DNA of 64,000 nt from NCBI RefSeq assembly GCF_024436415.1, contig NZ_JAFMZQ010000001.1, positions 248,001 through 312,000 on the forward strand, given 5' to 3'. Shown piece after piece: positions 1 through 8,975 of the stretch (positions are counted from its first letter, which is position 1; each line of letters starts with the position of its first letter). A program made the position numbers and the translations under genes. Below the pieces are notes generated by a model. That model searched no databases and was not told where the DNA came from. It worked only from the letters and a program-made list of their open reading frames with translations. The DNA comes from Pedobacter deserti. GTDB lineage: Bacteria; Bacteroidota; Bacteroidia; Sphingobacteriales; Sphingobacteriaceae.

Positions 1-1237
1 TGATGCCATACTTATCAATAAGCTTACGCCATGTTGAAATATCTGCATCCAGACAGACATTTACAACGGCAAGGTCTGAATCGTTCGCGAACCGGGCATT
101 GAACGCCGGACGGTGCAGCTCAAATTCTTTTAGGCATGGTGCACAGCTGGTAGCCCAAAAAGTGACATAAATCACTTTCCCCTCGAACGAATCGAAGCCG
201 TACTCCTTTCCGTCGATACTTATCAGTTTCACTTTCGGGATTTTATTGTCAAGCGTCGAGATTACCTGATCTCTGAAACCACGCAATAAGCGTTTAAATT
301 GCGGATCTTTTATATCGGCAAGCGACTTCTCCAAAACGTTTTGAGCTTCTGTGAAGTCGTAATTTTTAAAAGCATCTATGCTAATTGATGTTAGATACCA
401 GTCCCGAATAAACTCGTCTGCTATTTTACTGGATTTCCGATAGTCTATCCAGGGAGCGGCTTTCTTTGCGTCGCCATACTTCCCATACAGAGCGTCGTCC
501 GTTGAATCTCGGATAAAGAATCTGTGCCTCAAGTATGTGCGGTAAAAGTCAGAGTTTTCAACTAATTTCCTGGAGACTATTCCCATAGGATCCTCAGATT
601 CTGACAGTAAATTCGATTTGGTGACTTTGGAGAAACGTAGCTTCTGATAATCCTTAACCTCAGTAGTCTTCATATAAAGCAGGTGACTAAAATACAGGTC
701 AGCATAGTATTTGAACGCGTTGGGACCTAGCACTCCCTGCGATTCGTCAATTCTCTTTGCGTGTCTGTCTAGGTTTTTTTGAAAAGCTCCATATGCAGAA
801 TCTTGAGAGATCTGCTTTTCGTTAACGGCTTTAGCTAACATAGCAACATCGTATATCATCTCACCGTTGTAGGTGAAATCAAACCTGTATCTTTTGGAAA
901 TTTCGGGCGTAATTCCAGTGAGGGAAATCAGTTTTTGAGAGGATGCGTCGTAATTAAATATGATATGATCACCAGGTTCGATATATAACTGGTAAATTTT
1001 ATCTGCCAGAACCATCGTCAATGCTTCGTTACCCAAAAGCTTAGACTGGTAATAAAAGGCACCACCAGTATCTGTGGACACTATTTCAATAACATTGGTG
1101 TAGGCGCCTATTCTATTAATTGTGAACGTCTTGCCGCCCAGGTTTTGGATTTTACCTTCCAAAATAAAATCTGCTGCCAAAGCAATATTAGATGCAAAGC
1201 ATATTAAAAGAAGGACAAGGTTAAATTTCAGTTTCAT
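1..1237 (-). CDS. TlpA-type thioredoxin, C-terminus cut by window edge
   Basis: I translated this frame from the ATG at 1237 and it stays open for 412 codons to the left edge, so the C-terminal end is missing. Residues 1-22 form a signal peptide (hydrophobic core, then ALAAD). Residues 23 to about 330 are a long family-specific region I do not recognise firmly; it may include a DUF4369-like start. A TlpA/AhpC-type redox domain begins near 335 with the motif WATSCAPC, giving the redox cysteines C365 and C368. It is likely a periplasmic, membrane-associated thiol-disulfide reductase. Its cis-proline region would lie beyond the edge. It is divergent from the DUF4180 gene, and a possible minus-strand -7 box lies at 1272-1279. 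The family call is firm; the substrate is unknown. Confidence 0.85.
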   Translation of the reverse strand, partial: MKLKFNLVLLLICFASNIALAADFILEGKIQNLGGKTFTINRIGAYTNVIEIVSTDTGGAFYYQSKLLGNEALTMVLADKIYQLYIEPGDHIIFNYDASSQKLISLTGITPEISKRYRFDFTYNGEMIYDVAMLAKAVNEKQISQDSAYGAFQKNLDRHAKRIDESQGVLGPNAFKYYADLYFSHLLYMKTTEVKDYQKLRFSKVTKSNLLSESEDPMGIVSRKLVENSDFYRTYLRHRFFIRDSTDDALYGKYGDAKKAAPWIDYRKSSKIADEFIRDWYLTSISIDAFKNYDFTEAQNVLEKSLADIKDPQFKRLLRGFRDQVISTLDNKIPKVKLISIDGKEYGFDSFEGKVIYVTFWATSCAPCLKEFELHRPAFNARFANDSDLAVVNVCLDADISTWRKLIDKYGI

Positions 1238-1255
1238 AGAGCAGCATTAATTGCG

Positions 1256-1288
1256 TTTGAGGTCATTTTATCAAACTTAATAAATTTG
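1256..1288 (+). promoter_or_regulatory. Bacteroidota-type promoter for the DUF4180 gene pair
   Basis: TTTG at 1256-1259, a 21-base spacer, then TAAATTTG at 1281-1288. This matches the Bacteroidota housekeeping consensus of a TTTG -33 element and a TAnnTTTG -7 element. Transcription would begin near 1293-1295, giving a leader of about 67 bases. A back-to-back -7 candidate (TAAGTTTG on the minus strand, 1272-1279) could serve the divergent TlpA-type gene but has no clear -33 partner. Confidence 0.6.
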
Positions 1289-1361
1289 CATCGGATTCAT
1301 CTATTTAAAATCTCGCGAGTGTTGCTGCCTGCCACTTCCAAAAATTCGATATATTAGCCAT

Positions 1362-1700
1362 ATGCAAATTATCGCTCACAACACAGACAACATCAACACT
1401 GCCGAACTTGTAAGCAGCGATATTCTGATTAATAACCCGGAAGACACGCTTCAACTCATCGTAGATTTGTATTATCAGGACTACGACCGTATTGTGGTTT
1501 CAGAAAAAAACATCGCTCCGGAATTTTTTGACTTGAAGACAGGTCTGGCTGGCGAGATATTACAGAAGTTTGTGAACTATAAAATGCGGCTGGTTATTGT
1601 TGGAGACTTCGAAAAATATACTTCACAGAGTATGAAAGACTTCATTTTCGAAAGTAATAAAGGAATTCAAATAAATTTTGTCAAATCATTTGATCTATGA
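1362..1700 (+). CDS. DUF4180 domain protein
   Basis: A 112-residue cytoplasmic protein spanning the whole DUF4180 family. The family core is visible: an acidic strand-helix start, then FFDLKTGLAGEILQKF (about 56-71), the segment YKMRLVIVGDF (73-83), and a C-terminal FIFESNKG block. No signal peptide or membrane segment is present. No biochemical role is established for DUF4180. The stop codon overlaps the next start (ATGA), so translation of the two genes is probably coupled. A well-formed promoter lies at 1256-1288. Family assignment is confident, function unknown. Confidence 0.85.
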   Translation: MQIIAHNTDNINTAELVSSDILINNPEDTLQLIVDLYYQDYDRIVVSEKNIAPEFFDLKTGLAGEILQKFVNYKMRLVIVGDFEKYTSQSMKDFIFESNKGIQINFVKSFDL

Positions 1701-2365
1701 TCCCTCATTTACACATTGAGCCTGACAGCCCTTCGCCACTCACTGGACTGATCCGTGCCGTTCAGGAATATTACCCGGTGGGCTATCAGATAATGAATGA
1801 GCAATTTGAAGGTTTCCAGAAAGTGAAGAATATCGTCGGCGACAAAATAACTCTGCTGATGAATAACACGCTCCCTGAGCATGTTAACAGGCTTACAGAT
1901 CAACTAAACGACAGCTTCGACGGTCTGGAAGTCTATAATTTTTTTTCTCGTCAGTTTCCCAGTTATACGGGGTCTATTGTTTTGTCTGACACAAAATCGG
2001 AGCGTAATGAGCGCACAGTAATGCTTACGTTCAACATTTCACTTCTGACCAATTGCTATACTTTTTTCGTTGAGGAGCACATCAAGTATCGGGATATTGT
2101 TCATTACGGCCATCCGGCAAGAACCGTAGCCGTATCTCGCCTGAGCCAGACAAATCGGGAAGCTTTGGATGCTATCGAAAAGCTGGATAACGTCATTTTA
2201 TCCTGCTTCCCTGATTACATTTTTGCTGATCATTGCCTGTTATTCAATACCCAAGTGAGTGGTGTACCATACTCGGAAGATGGCTGTGGTCCAGACACGA
2301 AATTCCCTTTGTACAGGTTTTTATTTGATATGAGCTCTTACCCTGCGGCTCAAGTGTTTCCGTAA
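1697..2365 (+). CDS. Hypothetical protein, coupled to DUF4180 gene
   Basis: A 222-residue protein I do not recognise. Its ATG overlaps the stop of the DUF4180 gene by four bases, which argues for co-translation and makes this start convincing. It has no signal peptide and no strong membrane segment, so it is probably cytoplasmic. It has scattered aromatic residues, cysteines near the middle and C-terminus, and a C-terminal stretch rich in Gly, Pro and Tyr. It ends five bases before the convergent TlpA-type gene. Being real is supported by the overlap and the length; no function is offered. Confidence 0.7.
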   Translation: MIPHLHIEPDSPSPLTGLIRAVQEYYPVGYQIMNEQFEGFQKVKNIVGDKITLLMNNTLPEHVNRLTDQLNDSFDGLEVYNFFSRQFPSYTGSIVLSDTKSERNERTVMLTFNISLLTNCYTFFVEEHIKYRDIVHYGHPARTVAVSRLSQTNREALDAIEKLDNVILSCFPDYIFADHCLLFNTQVSGVPYSEDGCGPDTKFPLYRFLFDMSSYPAAQVFP

Positions 2366-2370
2366 GCCTG

Positions 2371-3429
2371 TCACAGCAGCTCACCCGCGGCCTTCCGGTC
2401 AGCTTCTTCTGCTTTCTCAATATCGCCTGCTCGCCGGTACATTAGGGCCATTTTCTTGTACTTAACAGGCACGTTTCCATATTCGGGATACGGATTTTCA
2501 TCTATCCATGCTTGGTAACATGCGGCGCCAAATCTGTAAATCTCTTGCTGTATATCCAGCTTATCAAACTCTTCTTCAATCAATGCTGCGAATGTCAAAT
2601 ACGAAGGATCTTCACGCTCATAAGCTAGAACTTCTCGGGCAAAGTCGATGGCCCTCTGCTGATCGGTCTCTAATAATGCCGAAAACCTGAATGAGGCAAA
2701 ATTCCCATAATATTTCAGCGTTGGTATGTGTTTCACCATTTCATCCAGGATCATCAATATGGAATCGGGAGTGGTCCTGACCTGCTTATAGGTATTACCC
2801 GGTATATCGACTTCCACACGGTCGGTTCTTCTAAGAAATTCGGCTATGGATACAGAATTCAGTTGCCGCAGATATCGTTGGTCGGTCAGCTTAATCCTTG
2901 CAAGTTCAGGGCTCCAGGTTTTGTTTAAAATTTTGGTAAGCACACTGTCCAGGTATTTAGGGTGACCAATCCAGTCGAGCCTGCCATCGTTCACGATAAA
3001 GATCGTCGGTATTCCATAGGTTCCCGAGGTATCCAGCCAGTTTTTCGACATAAACTTACCCTCTTCTATACCCACATGGAAGTTCATTTTATCACCCATC
3101 GTGTCTACGAGCTTCTTTATGTCTGCGATGGGGACATCCTCCTTTTCGTAGACGTCAATAGCCAGAAACGTCGCCTTGTCTTTATACTTCTCTGCCAGTT
3201 TTGATGTGTGGGGCATGGTAACCTTACAGGGTACGCACCAGGTGGCCCAAAAATCGATTACATAAATCTTCTCCTTTTCAAAGGCGGTAACAGGAGTGCC
3301 CTTTATCCAATGCTTAACCTTAATTGCAGGTGCGGGGTCGCCTATATTGAGATGATAAGTTGGAAGGACCTGGGCGACGGCAACGGTTGCCCAAAGCATC
3401 CAAAAAGAGAAGAGCAGTCCAGTTTTCAT
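2371..3429 (-). CDS. TlpA-family thioredoxin with helical C-terminal extension
   Basis: A 352-residue exported protein. Residues 1-19 are a signal peptide ending AVA-Q. A TlpA-like redoxin domain covers about 28-175, with WATWCVPC placing the redox pair at C65 and C68, and a GIPTIFI cis-proline loop near 135-142. Residues 180-352 are a helical extension rich in Arg/Glu, unlike the minimal roughly 150-residue TlpA fold, and may mediate protein contacts. It is divergent from the ECF sigma gene with 166 bases between them. Three TlpA-type proteins lie in the first 12 kb. A periplasmic thiol reductase is the likely role; the partner is unknown. Confidence 0.85.
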   Translation of the reverse strand: MKTGLLFSFWMLWATVAVAQVLPTYHLNIGDPAPAIKVKHWIKGTPVTAFEKEKIYVIDFWATWCVPCKVTMPHTSKLAEKYKDKATFLAIDVYEKEDVPIADIKKLVDTMGDKMNFHVGIEEGKFMSKNWLDTSGTYGIPTIFIVNDGRLDWIGHPKYLDSVLTKILNKTWSPELARIKLTDQRYLRQLNSVSIAEFLRRTDRVEVDIPGNTYKQVRTTPDSILMILDEMVKHIPTLKYYGNFASFRFSALLETDQQRAIDFAREVLAYEREDPSYLTFAALIEEEFDKLDIQQEIYRFGAACYQAWIDENPYPEYGNVPVKYKKMALMYRRAGDIEKAEEADRKAAGELL

Positions 3430-3595
3430 AGAGACCTTATTGGCTTAGTTTTGTGCGTAGCTGTACTTACACAAGATAAGAAATATTTCAAGAATCCGAG
3501 CTTAATAGTTTCCGCCTACCTGAGATTGAAAATAATTGTATAGACTTGCTTTAATTTCTTAGTAAATTTAAACTTGGGATGTTCATCAGGTATTT

Positions 3596-4123
3596 ATGCA
3601 AGTTGGGGATTTAGCTGCTGTTTTTGACCGCTATTACGATAGGCTGGTTTATTTCTGCTATAAAATTGTGGCAGATAAGGAGCAGGCCCGGGATATTGCG
3701 CAGGATGCCTTTTTGAAATACTGGCAGCAGGCAAATTCGGTAGCGGAGAATGAGACTGCCATCAAGAATTTCCTTTACAGCACGGTCCATAACGCGGCTC
3801 TTAACGTCATCAGGCACGGCAAGGTGGTGGATAAGCATCTGGAGCGACAGGACAAGGAGGAGCCGCGCGAGCCTGATGTTATGGAGGCGATGATCAGCGC
3901 AGAGGTTATCGCGGAAATTCACTGCGCTATTGAATCGCTGCCGGAACAGTATAGGCAGATTTCCAGAATGAGCTATTTCGAGGGCAAAAAGAACCAGGAG
4001 ATTGCAGACGAGCTGTGCATGTCGGTAAACACCGTAAAAAAACAAAAACAGAAGGCTTTGGAGCTTTTGAGGTTGAAACTGAGACCGGAAATGTTCGCCT
4101 TGTTCCTATGTGTTTTTAAATAA
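3596..4123 (+). CDS. ECF-family RNA polymerase sigma factor (FecI-like)
   Basis: A 175-residue sigma-70 family protein with only regions 2 and 4, as in ECF factors. Region 2 covers about 10-75 (DRYYDRLVYFCYKIV, then ARDIAQDAFLKYW). Region 4 covers about 113-165, with a helix-turn-helix seen in EIADELCMSVNTVKKQ. The short hydrophobic tail (MFALFLCVF) is common in Bacteroidota FecI-like sigmas paired with FecR. It lies 60 bases upstream of a FecR anti-sigma gene and a SusC receptor carrying an STN domain, the expected partners for trans-envelope signalling. It likely transcribes the SusCD genes when the receptor binds ligand. Confidence 0.93.
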   Translation: MQVGDLAAVFDRYYDRLVYFCYKIVADKEQARDIAQDAFLKYWQQANSVAENETAIKNFLYSTVHNAALNVIRHGKVVDKHLERQDKEEPREPDVMEAMISAEVIAEIHCAIESLPEQYRQISRMSYFEGKKNQEIADELCMSVNTVKKQKQKALELLRLKLRPEMFALFLCVFK

Positions 4124-4183
4124 TTCTTCATTTCGTTATCCACTTTTATTTTTTGGGTGTCTTTATTGTAAAGCGACCAAAAA

Positions 4184-5359
4184 ATGGAGAACTACAGCAA
4201 ATACTACGCTTACGGGCAACTGATCTTGAGGCATTTGAAGGGGGAGCTTGATCTGGCGGAACAAGCTGAACTTGATCGGTGGCTGAATGAGGACTCCAGG
4301 AACCGGGAGATTTTTGAACGCTTGACGGAGGAAGACTGTGTATCGGCAGAGCTGGAACTGTTTGCGGGCAGTGATAAGGAGGCGGCCAGACGGGCATTGA
4401 TTTCCAGGCTTGTTCCGGCCAAATCGGTTCGCCTGTGGCCCCGCATCGCTGTTGCTGCGGCATCGGTTATTGCTATTATCGGCTTGGTGCTGTTTTTTAA
4501 TGCGCCGGATTCTTCGGACATCAAGGGGAAGCAACTTTCAAAATATGACGGCATACATCCTGGTGAAAACCGCGCAACGCTTACACTGTCAAACGGCAAG
4601 ACCATAGCTTTGAACAGCAGCAAGACCGGTGTTTTGGTCGACGCCACTACAATAACCTATGCAGACGGCTCGGAGCTTGACGGTCTGGCAGCCCGGGAAG
4701 CGGATGCTGCGACGATGGTGTCGACGCCTCGCGGCGGAACCTATCAGGTGATCCTGCCCGATGGTTCGAAAGTCTGGCTGAACGCTTCTTCTTCACTCAA
4801 ATTCCCTGCTAGTTTCGCAAATACACAGCAAAGGGAGATTTATCTGCAGGGCGAGGGCTATTTTGAGGTTGCCAAAGACAAGAGCCGGCCGTTTGTTGTA
4901 CACGCGGCCGGGCAGGTGGTAAGGGTGCTCGGGACACATTTTAACCTTAACGCTTATGGCGACGAGCCTGTTGTGAAGACGACCTTGCTGGAGGGCTCTG
5001 TTGTAATTGTGCCGGATAAGACCATAGACGATACGGAGTCTGCCTTACTAAAGCCAGGGCAGCAGGCGGTGTTTAAGGCCGGGCAGCTCAAAATCTCTGA
5101 TGCAGATACGGAACAGGCGGTGGCATGGAAAAATGGATTTTTCATATTTAAGAACCAGACCTTACCGGAAATCATGAAGGAGGTTGCCCGCTGGTACGAT
5201 ATAGAGGTGAGATATGAGGGTTACAAGAGCAATCTGACCTTCAGCGGCACCTTGCCCAGAAACACGGACATCTCGGCTATATTCCGGATGCTGAATGCCA
5301 CGGAAAACATCAGGCTTGAGGTTCGCGGCAAGGTCATCACCATCTACGAATCAAACTAA
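4184..5359 (+). CDS. FecR-family anti-sigma factor (DUF4974)
   Basis: A 391-residue single-pass inner-membrane regulator. The N-terminal cytoplasmic part (1-83) should hold the sigma factor. A membrane segment lies at about 84-104 (RIAVAAASVIAIIGLVLFF). The periplasmic FecR domain covers about 180-280, with TPRGGTYQVILPDGSKVWLN and a GEGYFEVAKD block. The DUF4974 domain covers about 315-391 and resembles an STN fold, ending VRGKVITIYE. In the Fec model it receives a signal from the TonB receptor's N-terminal STN domain and releases or activates the sigma factor encoded just upstream. The gene order sigma-FecR-SusC agrees with that role. Confidence 0.93.
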   Translation: MENYSKYYAYGQLILRHLKGELDLAEQAELDRWLNEDSRNREIFERLTEEDCVSAELELFAGSDKEAARRALISRLVPAKSVRLWPRIAVAAASVIAIIGLVLFFNAPDSSDIKGKQLSKYDGIHPGENRATLTLSNGKTIALNSSKTGVLVDATTITYADGSELDGLAAREADAATMVSTPRGGTYQVILPDGSKVWLNASSSLKFPASFANTQQREIYLQGEGYFEVAKDKSRPFVVHAAGQVVRVLGTHFNLNAYGDEPVVKTTLLEGSVVIVPDKTIDDTESALLKPGQQAVFKAGQLKISDADTEQAVAWKNGFFIFKNQTLPEIMKEVARWYDIEVRYEGYKSNLTFSGTLPRNTDISAIFRMLNATENIRLEVRGKVITIYESN

Positions 5360-5456
5360 AATAAACAACTAACAGAATACTTAACCAACCAAACCAAAAA
5401 CTATGAAACAGATCTACAGCAATCATTGCCGCGGCTAAAGGTTAGGCGTAAAAAAA

Positions 5457-5480
5457 CCGGGAGTGTGCAACCACTTCCGG
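5457..5480 (+). other. Stem-loop in leader of SusC gene
   Basis: CCGGGAGTG (5457-5465) and CACTTCCGG (5472-5480) can form a nine-pair stem with one G-U pair and a six-base loop. It sits between the FecR stop and the SusC start. No T-run follows, so an intrinsic terminator is not supported. It might temper read-through or stabilise the susC message; that is inference. Confidence 0.4.
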
Positions 5481-5575
5481 CTCTTCGGCTTAATCATTAA
5501 ATGAATTAATGAATTTTTCACCATATGATGATGGCTGTTCAGGCAGTCATATGGCGAAGCAACCTAAACAAATGT

Positions 5576-8500
5576 ATGAAATTTTATGCTAGAAAATCAT
5601 GCAGGTCGCGGACCTGTATGCCTCAAATTTTGCGCGTGATGAAACTAACCGTTGTACTGTTAACCGCAGTAATACTGCATGTTAGCGCAAGCAGTAAGGC
5701 CCAGCGGGTAACGCTGAATTTAAAGAATGCGCAGCTTAGCCAGGTCTTTAAGGAAATTATGACCCAGACTGGCTATGGTTTCTTTTATACCGATGTGCTG
5801 ATCGAAAAGACGAAACCGGTGACGGTTATAGGGCGCAACCTTGATGTAAGATCGGTGCTTCAGCAGGTGCTGAAAAATCAGTCGCTGAACTTCAGCATCG
5901 ATGACAAGATCATCGTGATTAGAAAAGGCCAGCAAACACCGCTGGTGCAGAAACCGGCAGCCCCTATTGTGGTGGGCAGGGTAACCGACAAATATGCTGT
6001 GCCGCTTGCAGGGGTTACCGTTACCGTGAAAGACACGCGACTCAATACGGCGACTAACAAAGACGGTATTTTTGTGATCAGCCCACCTCAGGAATCCAGC
6101 ATCCTTGTGTTTACCTACGTAGGTTATAAAACCCTGGAGATCGCGGCAAACGACCCTAAAGTAAAAGCCATTGTGATGATGGAAGATATTGCGGATCTGG
6201 ATCAGGTGCAGGTGCTGGGCTACAGTACCACCACAAAAAGACTGAATACCGGAAGTACGACAACGATCAGGGCAGAAGAGCTTCAAAAAAACCCGGTCCC
6301 GAATGTGCTCCAGGCGCTTGCCTACCGCGTGCCCGGCTTGTCGGTAAACCAGACCACCGGTGTGCACGATGGTGGATTTAAGGTACGGGTAAGGGGTATT
6401 AACGGTTTTAATGCAGTCGATCCTCTGTATATCATCGACGGTGTGCCTTACCCCGCGGGCGGAAATAATGGCAACAATGTGGGCCTGATTGGCGGTCTGC
6501 CTGTGCTGGGTGAAATCAACCTGAGCAGAAACGGGACGTCTGGCACAGGAATGACCGTTGGTGGAAACGCCATGAATTACATCAACATGAACGACATTGA
6601 GAGTATTGATGTGTTAAAAGACGCGGCTTCTACCTCGGTATATGGCTCAAGCGGTGCATATGGTGTCATCCTCATCACCACCAAAAGGGCCAAGGGTGGT
6701 AAACCACGTTTGGATATAAACCTGAACAGGGGTATTGAGGTAAGGGGAACACGCCTGGATCTACTGAATACGGCCGATTATCTGGCAATGCGGCGTGAGG
6801 CGCTTAGAAACGATGGCTTGTCGCCGACCGCTGTTGACGTGGACATCAATGGTACGTATCCCGAAGACCGCTACACGAACTTTCAGAAGGAGCTGCAAGG
6901 TCGTGCCGCAGCGTCCAATAGGGTAAGCGCCAGTTATTCGGGCGGTGCAAACGGCACCAACTACCTGATATCGGGTACATATAACTCCTATGAGGACATA
7001 CAAACTTCGAAGGGCGGCATCAACGAAGGGACGGTGCGCATGAATCTGAACTCGGTGACTCCCGATAATAAGTTTAGTGTGAACGTTTCGGCGAGCTATG
7101 GATCGAAGATAAACGACATGGTGCATTTTGATTTTTCGGGCGACGGGAATTTCACCAGGGCGCCTAATGGCCCGGCTACAATTCTGCCCGACGGTAGTGT
7201 AAACTGGGAAATCCCTCAAAACACGGCCGGACTGAGAAACTCAATGTATAGAGGACTAACCAACAACCTCATCGGAAGCACCAACCTGGTCTTCAGACCT
7301 GTAAAGGGCCTTAGCCTGAAAGCTGATTTCGGATATAACTTGTTAGACATGAGCGAGCTGAGTGCCATTCCGACCACAGCTTTTGATCCGAGAACACAAA
7401 ATGTTAATCAGCAGACCAACAGCGTTATCAATACTTTCGGCATCCGGACATGGACCGTTGAACCAGGAGCTATTTATACCACTAAAGCGGGCGCTAAAGG
7501 TACGCTTACCCTCCGCGCAATAGCGAGCTTTACCGACCGCCTGCAAAACAGGCAGGAGATTAAGGGTGTGGGTTTTAACTCGGACGCCTTGTTGAGAAAT
7601 CCTTCTTCGGGTTCTACCCAGACCATGACTGAACTCACCACCCCTCAGGCAAGAAAGATGGGCTACATCGGCCTGCTGAATTACAACTGGAGTAATAAGT
7701 TTATTGGTGACTTTAGTGTCCGTTATGATGGTTCTGCATCATTCGGCCCGGACAGGCGCTTTGGCACCTTTGCTGCGGGCGGGCTGAGTTATATCTTCAC
7801 CGAGGAGAAATGGATCAAAGAGCATTTCCCAGTCTTAAGTTTCGGTAAGCTGAGGGCAAGTATGGGCACTGCGGGTGGAGATGGCATTCCTCCTTTCAGC
7901 TATCTCGGAAACTTTAGTTCGGGCTTGCCTTACCTGGGTAAGACCACTTTGCAGCCTTCGCGCCTTTCCAACCCTGAACTGGGATGGGAAGAAAACAAGA
8001 AAACAGACATTGGACTCGATCTGGGCTTTTTTAAGGAGCGCATACTGTTGCAGGCTGTTGTTTATAAAAACAGGACAACTAACCAGCTTATCCAAAACCC
8101 TGTTTCGAGTGTAACGGGGTTCACCAGCGTGAGGGCTAACACGCCGGCAATACTGCAGAACCGTGGTGTGGAAACGACGTTGACGACCAGGAATTTTGAT
8201 GGTAGGGATTTCAGCTGGACTTCGAACATCATATTTACTACGGGCGACAGCAAGCTGGTGTACTTTCCGGAAGACCTGACCACGCCGGATATTTCATGGA
8301 GGGTGGGGCAATCAGTCACAGCCATCCGCGTGTATGAATATGCGGGTGTAGATCCCGAGACCGGCCTGTACAACTTCATTAACCGTGAGGGTGTTAAAGA
8401 TCCGTTTACCGGCTTTGTATTCTTAGGCGGTAAGGCGCTCGATCAGGTGCTTGACAGGACCCAGACCGTAGAATTGTTCCCAAAGTACGAGGGCAGCATT

Positions 8501-8965
8501 AGCAATACGATCCGTTACAAGTCGGTGTCGCTCGACTTTACATTCTCATTGATCAACAAAATGGGCAGGAACTACCTGGGGCAACAGGGTTTGATGCCGG
8601 GAAGGATCAACACAAATACCACCTATCATGTATATAATAAACGCTGGCAGAACCCCGGTGATGTTGCAGAAGTGGCTAAACTGACCACTAATACGCTGAC
8701 GTCGGTGCTTGGTCAGAATAACTTTAACAACAGTACCGGCGCATACGAGCGTATCATATTTTCAAAGCTTCAAAATGTGCAGCTTGCCTATTCGCTCTCG
8801 CCTGAACTTCTGAAAAAACTAAAACTCACGCGTGCGAGCGTTGTACTTCAGGGGCAGAATTTGCTGACCATCTCAAAATATGGCTCGCTGGACCCGGAGA
8901 ATATGAGTGCGGGTAATTTGCCGCAGATGCGGATATACAATTTAGGTCTAAATGTTTCTTTATAA
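5576..8965 (+). CDS. SusC/RagA-type TonB-dependent receptor with STN domain
   Basis: A 1129-residue outer-membrane receptor from the start chosen here. An upstream in-frame ATG at 5525 would add 17 residues, but MKFYARKSC followed by a MKLTVVLL hydrophobic core is the usual beginning in this group, so 5576 is preferred. After the signal peptide comes an STN (secretin/TonB N-terminal) domain at about 40-120, a carboxypeptidase-regulatory-like domain at about 130-205, the plug at about 215-370 (with VRVRGINGF, YIIDGVPY and a DVLKDAASTSVYGSSGAYGVILITTK-like block), and a C-terminal barrel. The STN domain is the signal-transducing part in FecA-type receptors, matching the adjacent FecR and ECF genes. 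It is paired with a SusD gene ten bases downstream. The ligand cannot be read from the sequence; no glycosidase or peptidase gene lies next to it. Confidence 0.95.
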   Translation: MKFYARKSCRSRTCMPQILRVMKLTVVLLTAVILHVSASSKAQRVTLNLKNAQLSQVFKEIMTQTGYGFFYTDVLIEKTKPVTVIGRNLDVRSVLQQVLKNQSLNFSIDDKIIVIRKGQQTPLVQKPAAPIVVGRVTDKYAVPLAGVTVTVKDTRLNTATNKDGIFVISPPQESSILVFTYVGYKTLEIAANDPKVKAIVMMEDIADLDQVQVLGYSTTTKRLNTGSTTTIRAEELQKNPVPNVLQALAYRVPGLSVNQTTGVHDGGFKVRVRGINGFNAVDPLYIIDGVPYPAGGNNGNNVGLIGGLPVLGEINLSRNGTSGTGMTVGGNAMNYINMNDIESIDVLKDAASTSVYGSSGAYGVILITTKRAKGGKPRLDINLNRGIEVRGTRLDLLNTADYLAMRREALRNDGLSPTAVDVDINGTYPEDRYTNFQKELQGRAAASNRVSASYSGGANGTNYLISGTYNSYEDIQTSKGGINEGTVRMNLNSVTPDNKFSVNVSASYGSKINDMVHFDFSGDGNFTRAPNGPATILPDGSVNWEIPQNTAGLRNSMYRGLTNNLIGSTNLVFRPVKGLSLKADFGYNLLDMSELSAIPTTAFDPRTQNVNQQTNSVINTFGIRTWTVEPGAIYTTKAGAKGTLTLRAIASFTDRLQNRQEIKGVGFNSDALLRNPSSGSTQTMTELTTPQARKMGYIGLLNYNWSNKFIGDFSVRYDGSASFGPDRRFGTFAAGGLSYIFTEEKWIKEHFPVLSFGKLRASMGTAGGDGIPPFSYLGNFSSGLPYLGKTTLQPSRLSNPELGWEENKKTDIGLDLGFFKERILLQAVVYKNRTTNQLIQNPVSSVTGFTSVRANTPAILQNRGVETTLTTRNFDGRDFSWTSNIIFTTGDSKLVYFPEDLTTPDISWRVGQSVTAIRVYEYAGVDPETGLYNFINREGVKDPFTGFVFLGGKALDQVLDRTQTVELFPKYEGSISNTIRYKSVSLDFTFSLINKMGRNYLGQQGLMPGRINTNTTYHVYNKRWQNPGDVAEVAKLTTNTLTSVLGQNNFNNSTGAYERIIFSKLQNVQLAYSLSPELLKKLKLTRASVVLQGQNLLTISKYGSLDPENMSAGNLPQMRIYNLGLNVSL

Positions 8966-8975
8966 ACTGAATACT

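Noticed and set aside
5457-5480. Hairpin before susC as an intrinsic terminator
   Set aside because: No T-run follows the stem, and the genes on either side are functionally linked.
5720-6367. A 215-codon open frame on the minus strand inside the SusC gene
   Set aside because: It lies wholly antisense to a clear STN/plug coding region and shows no family signature.
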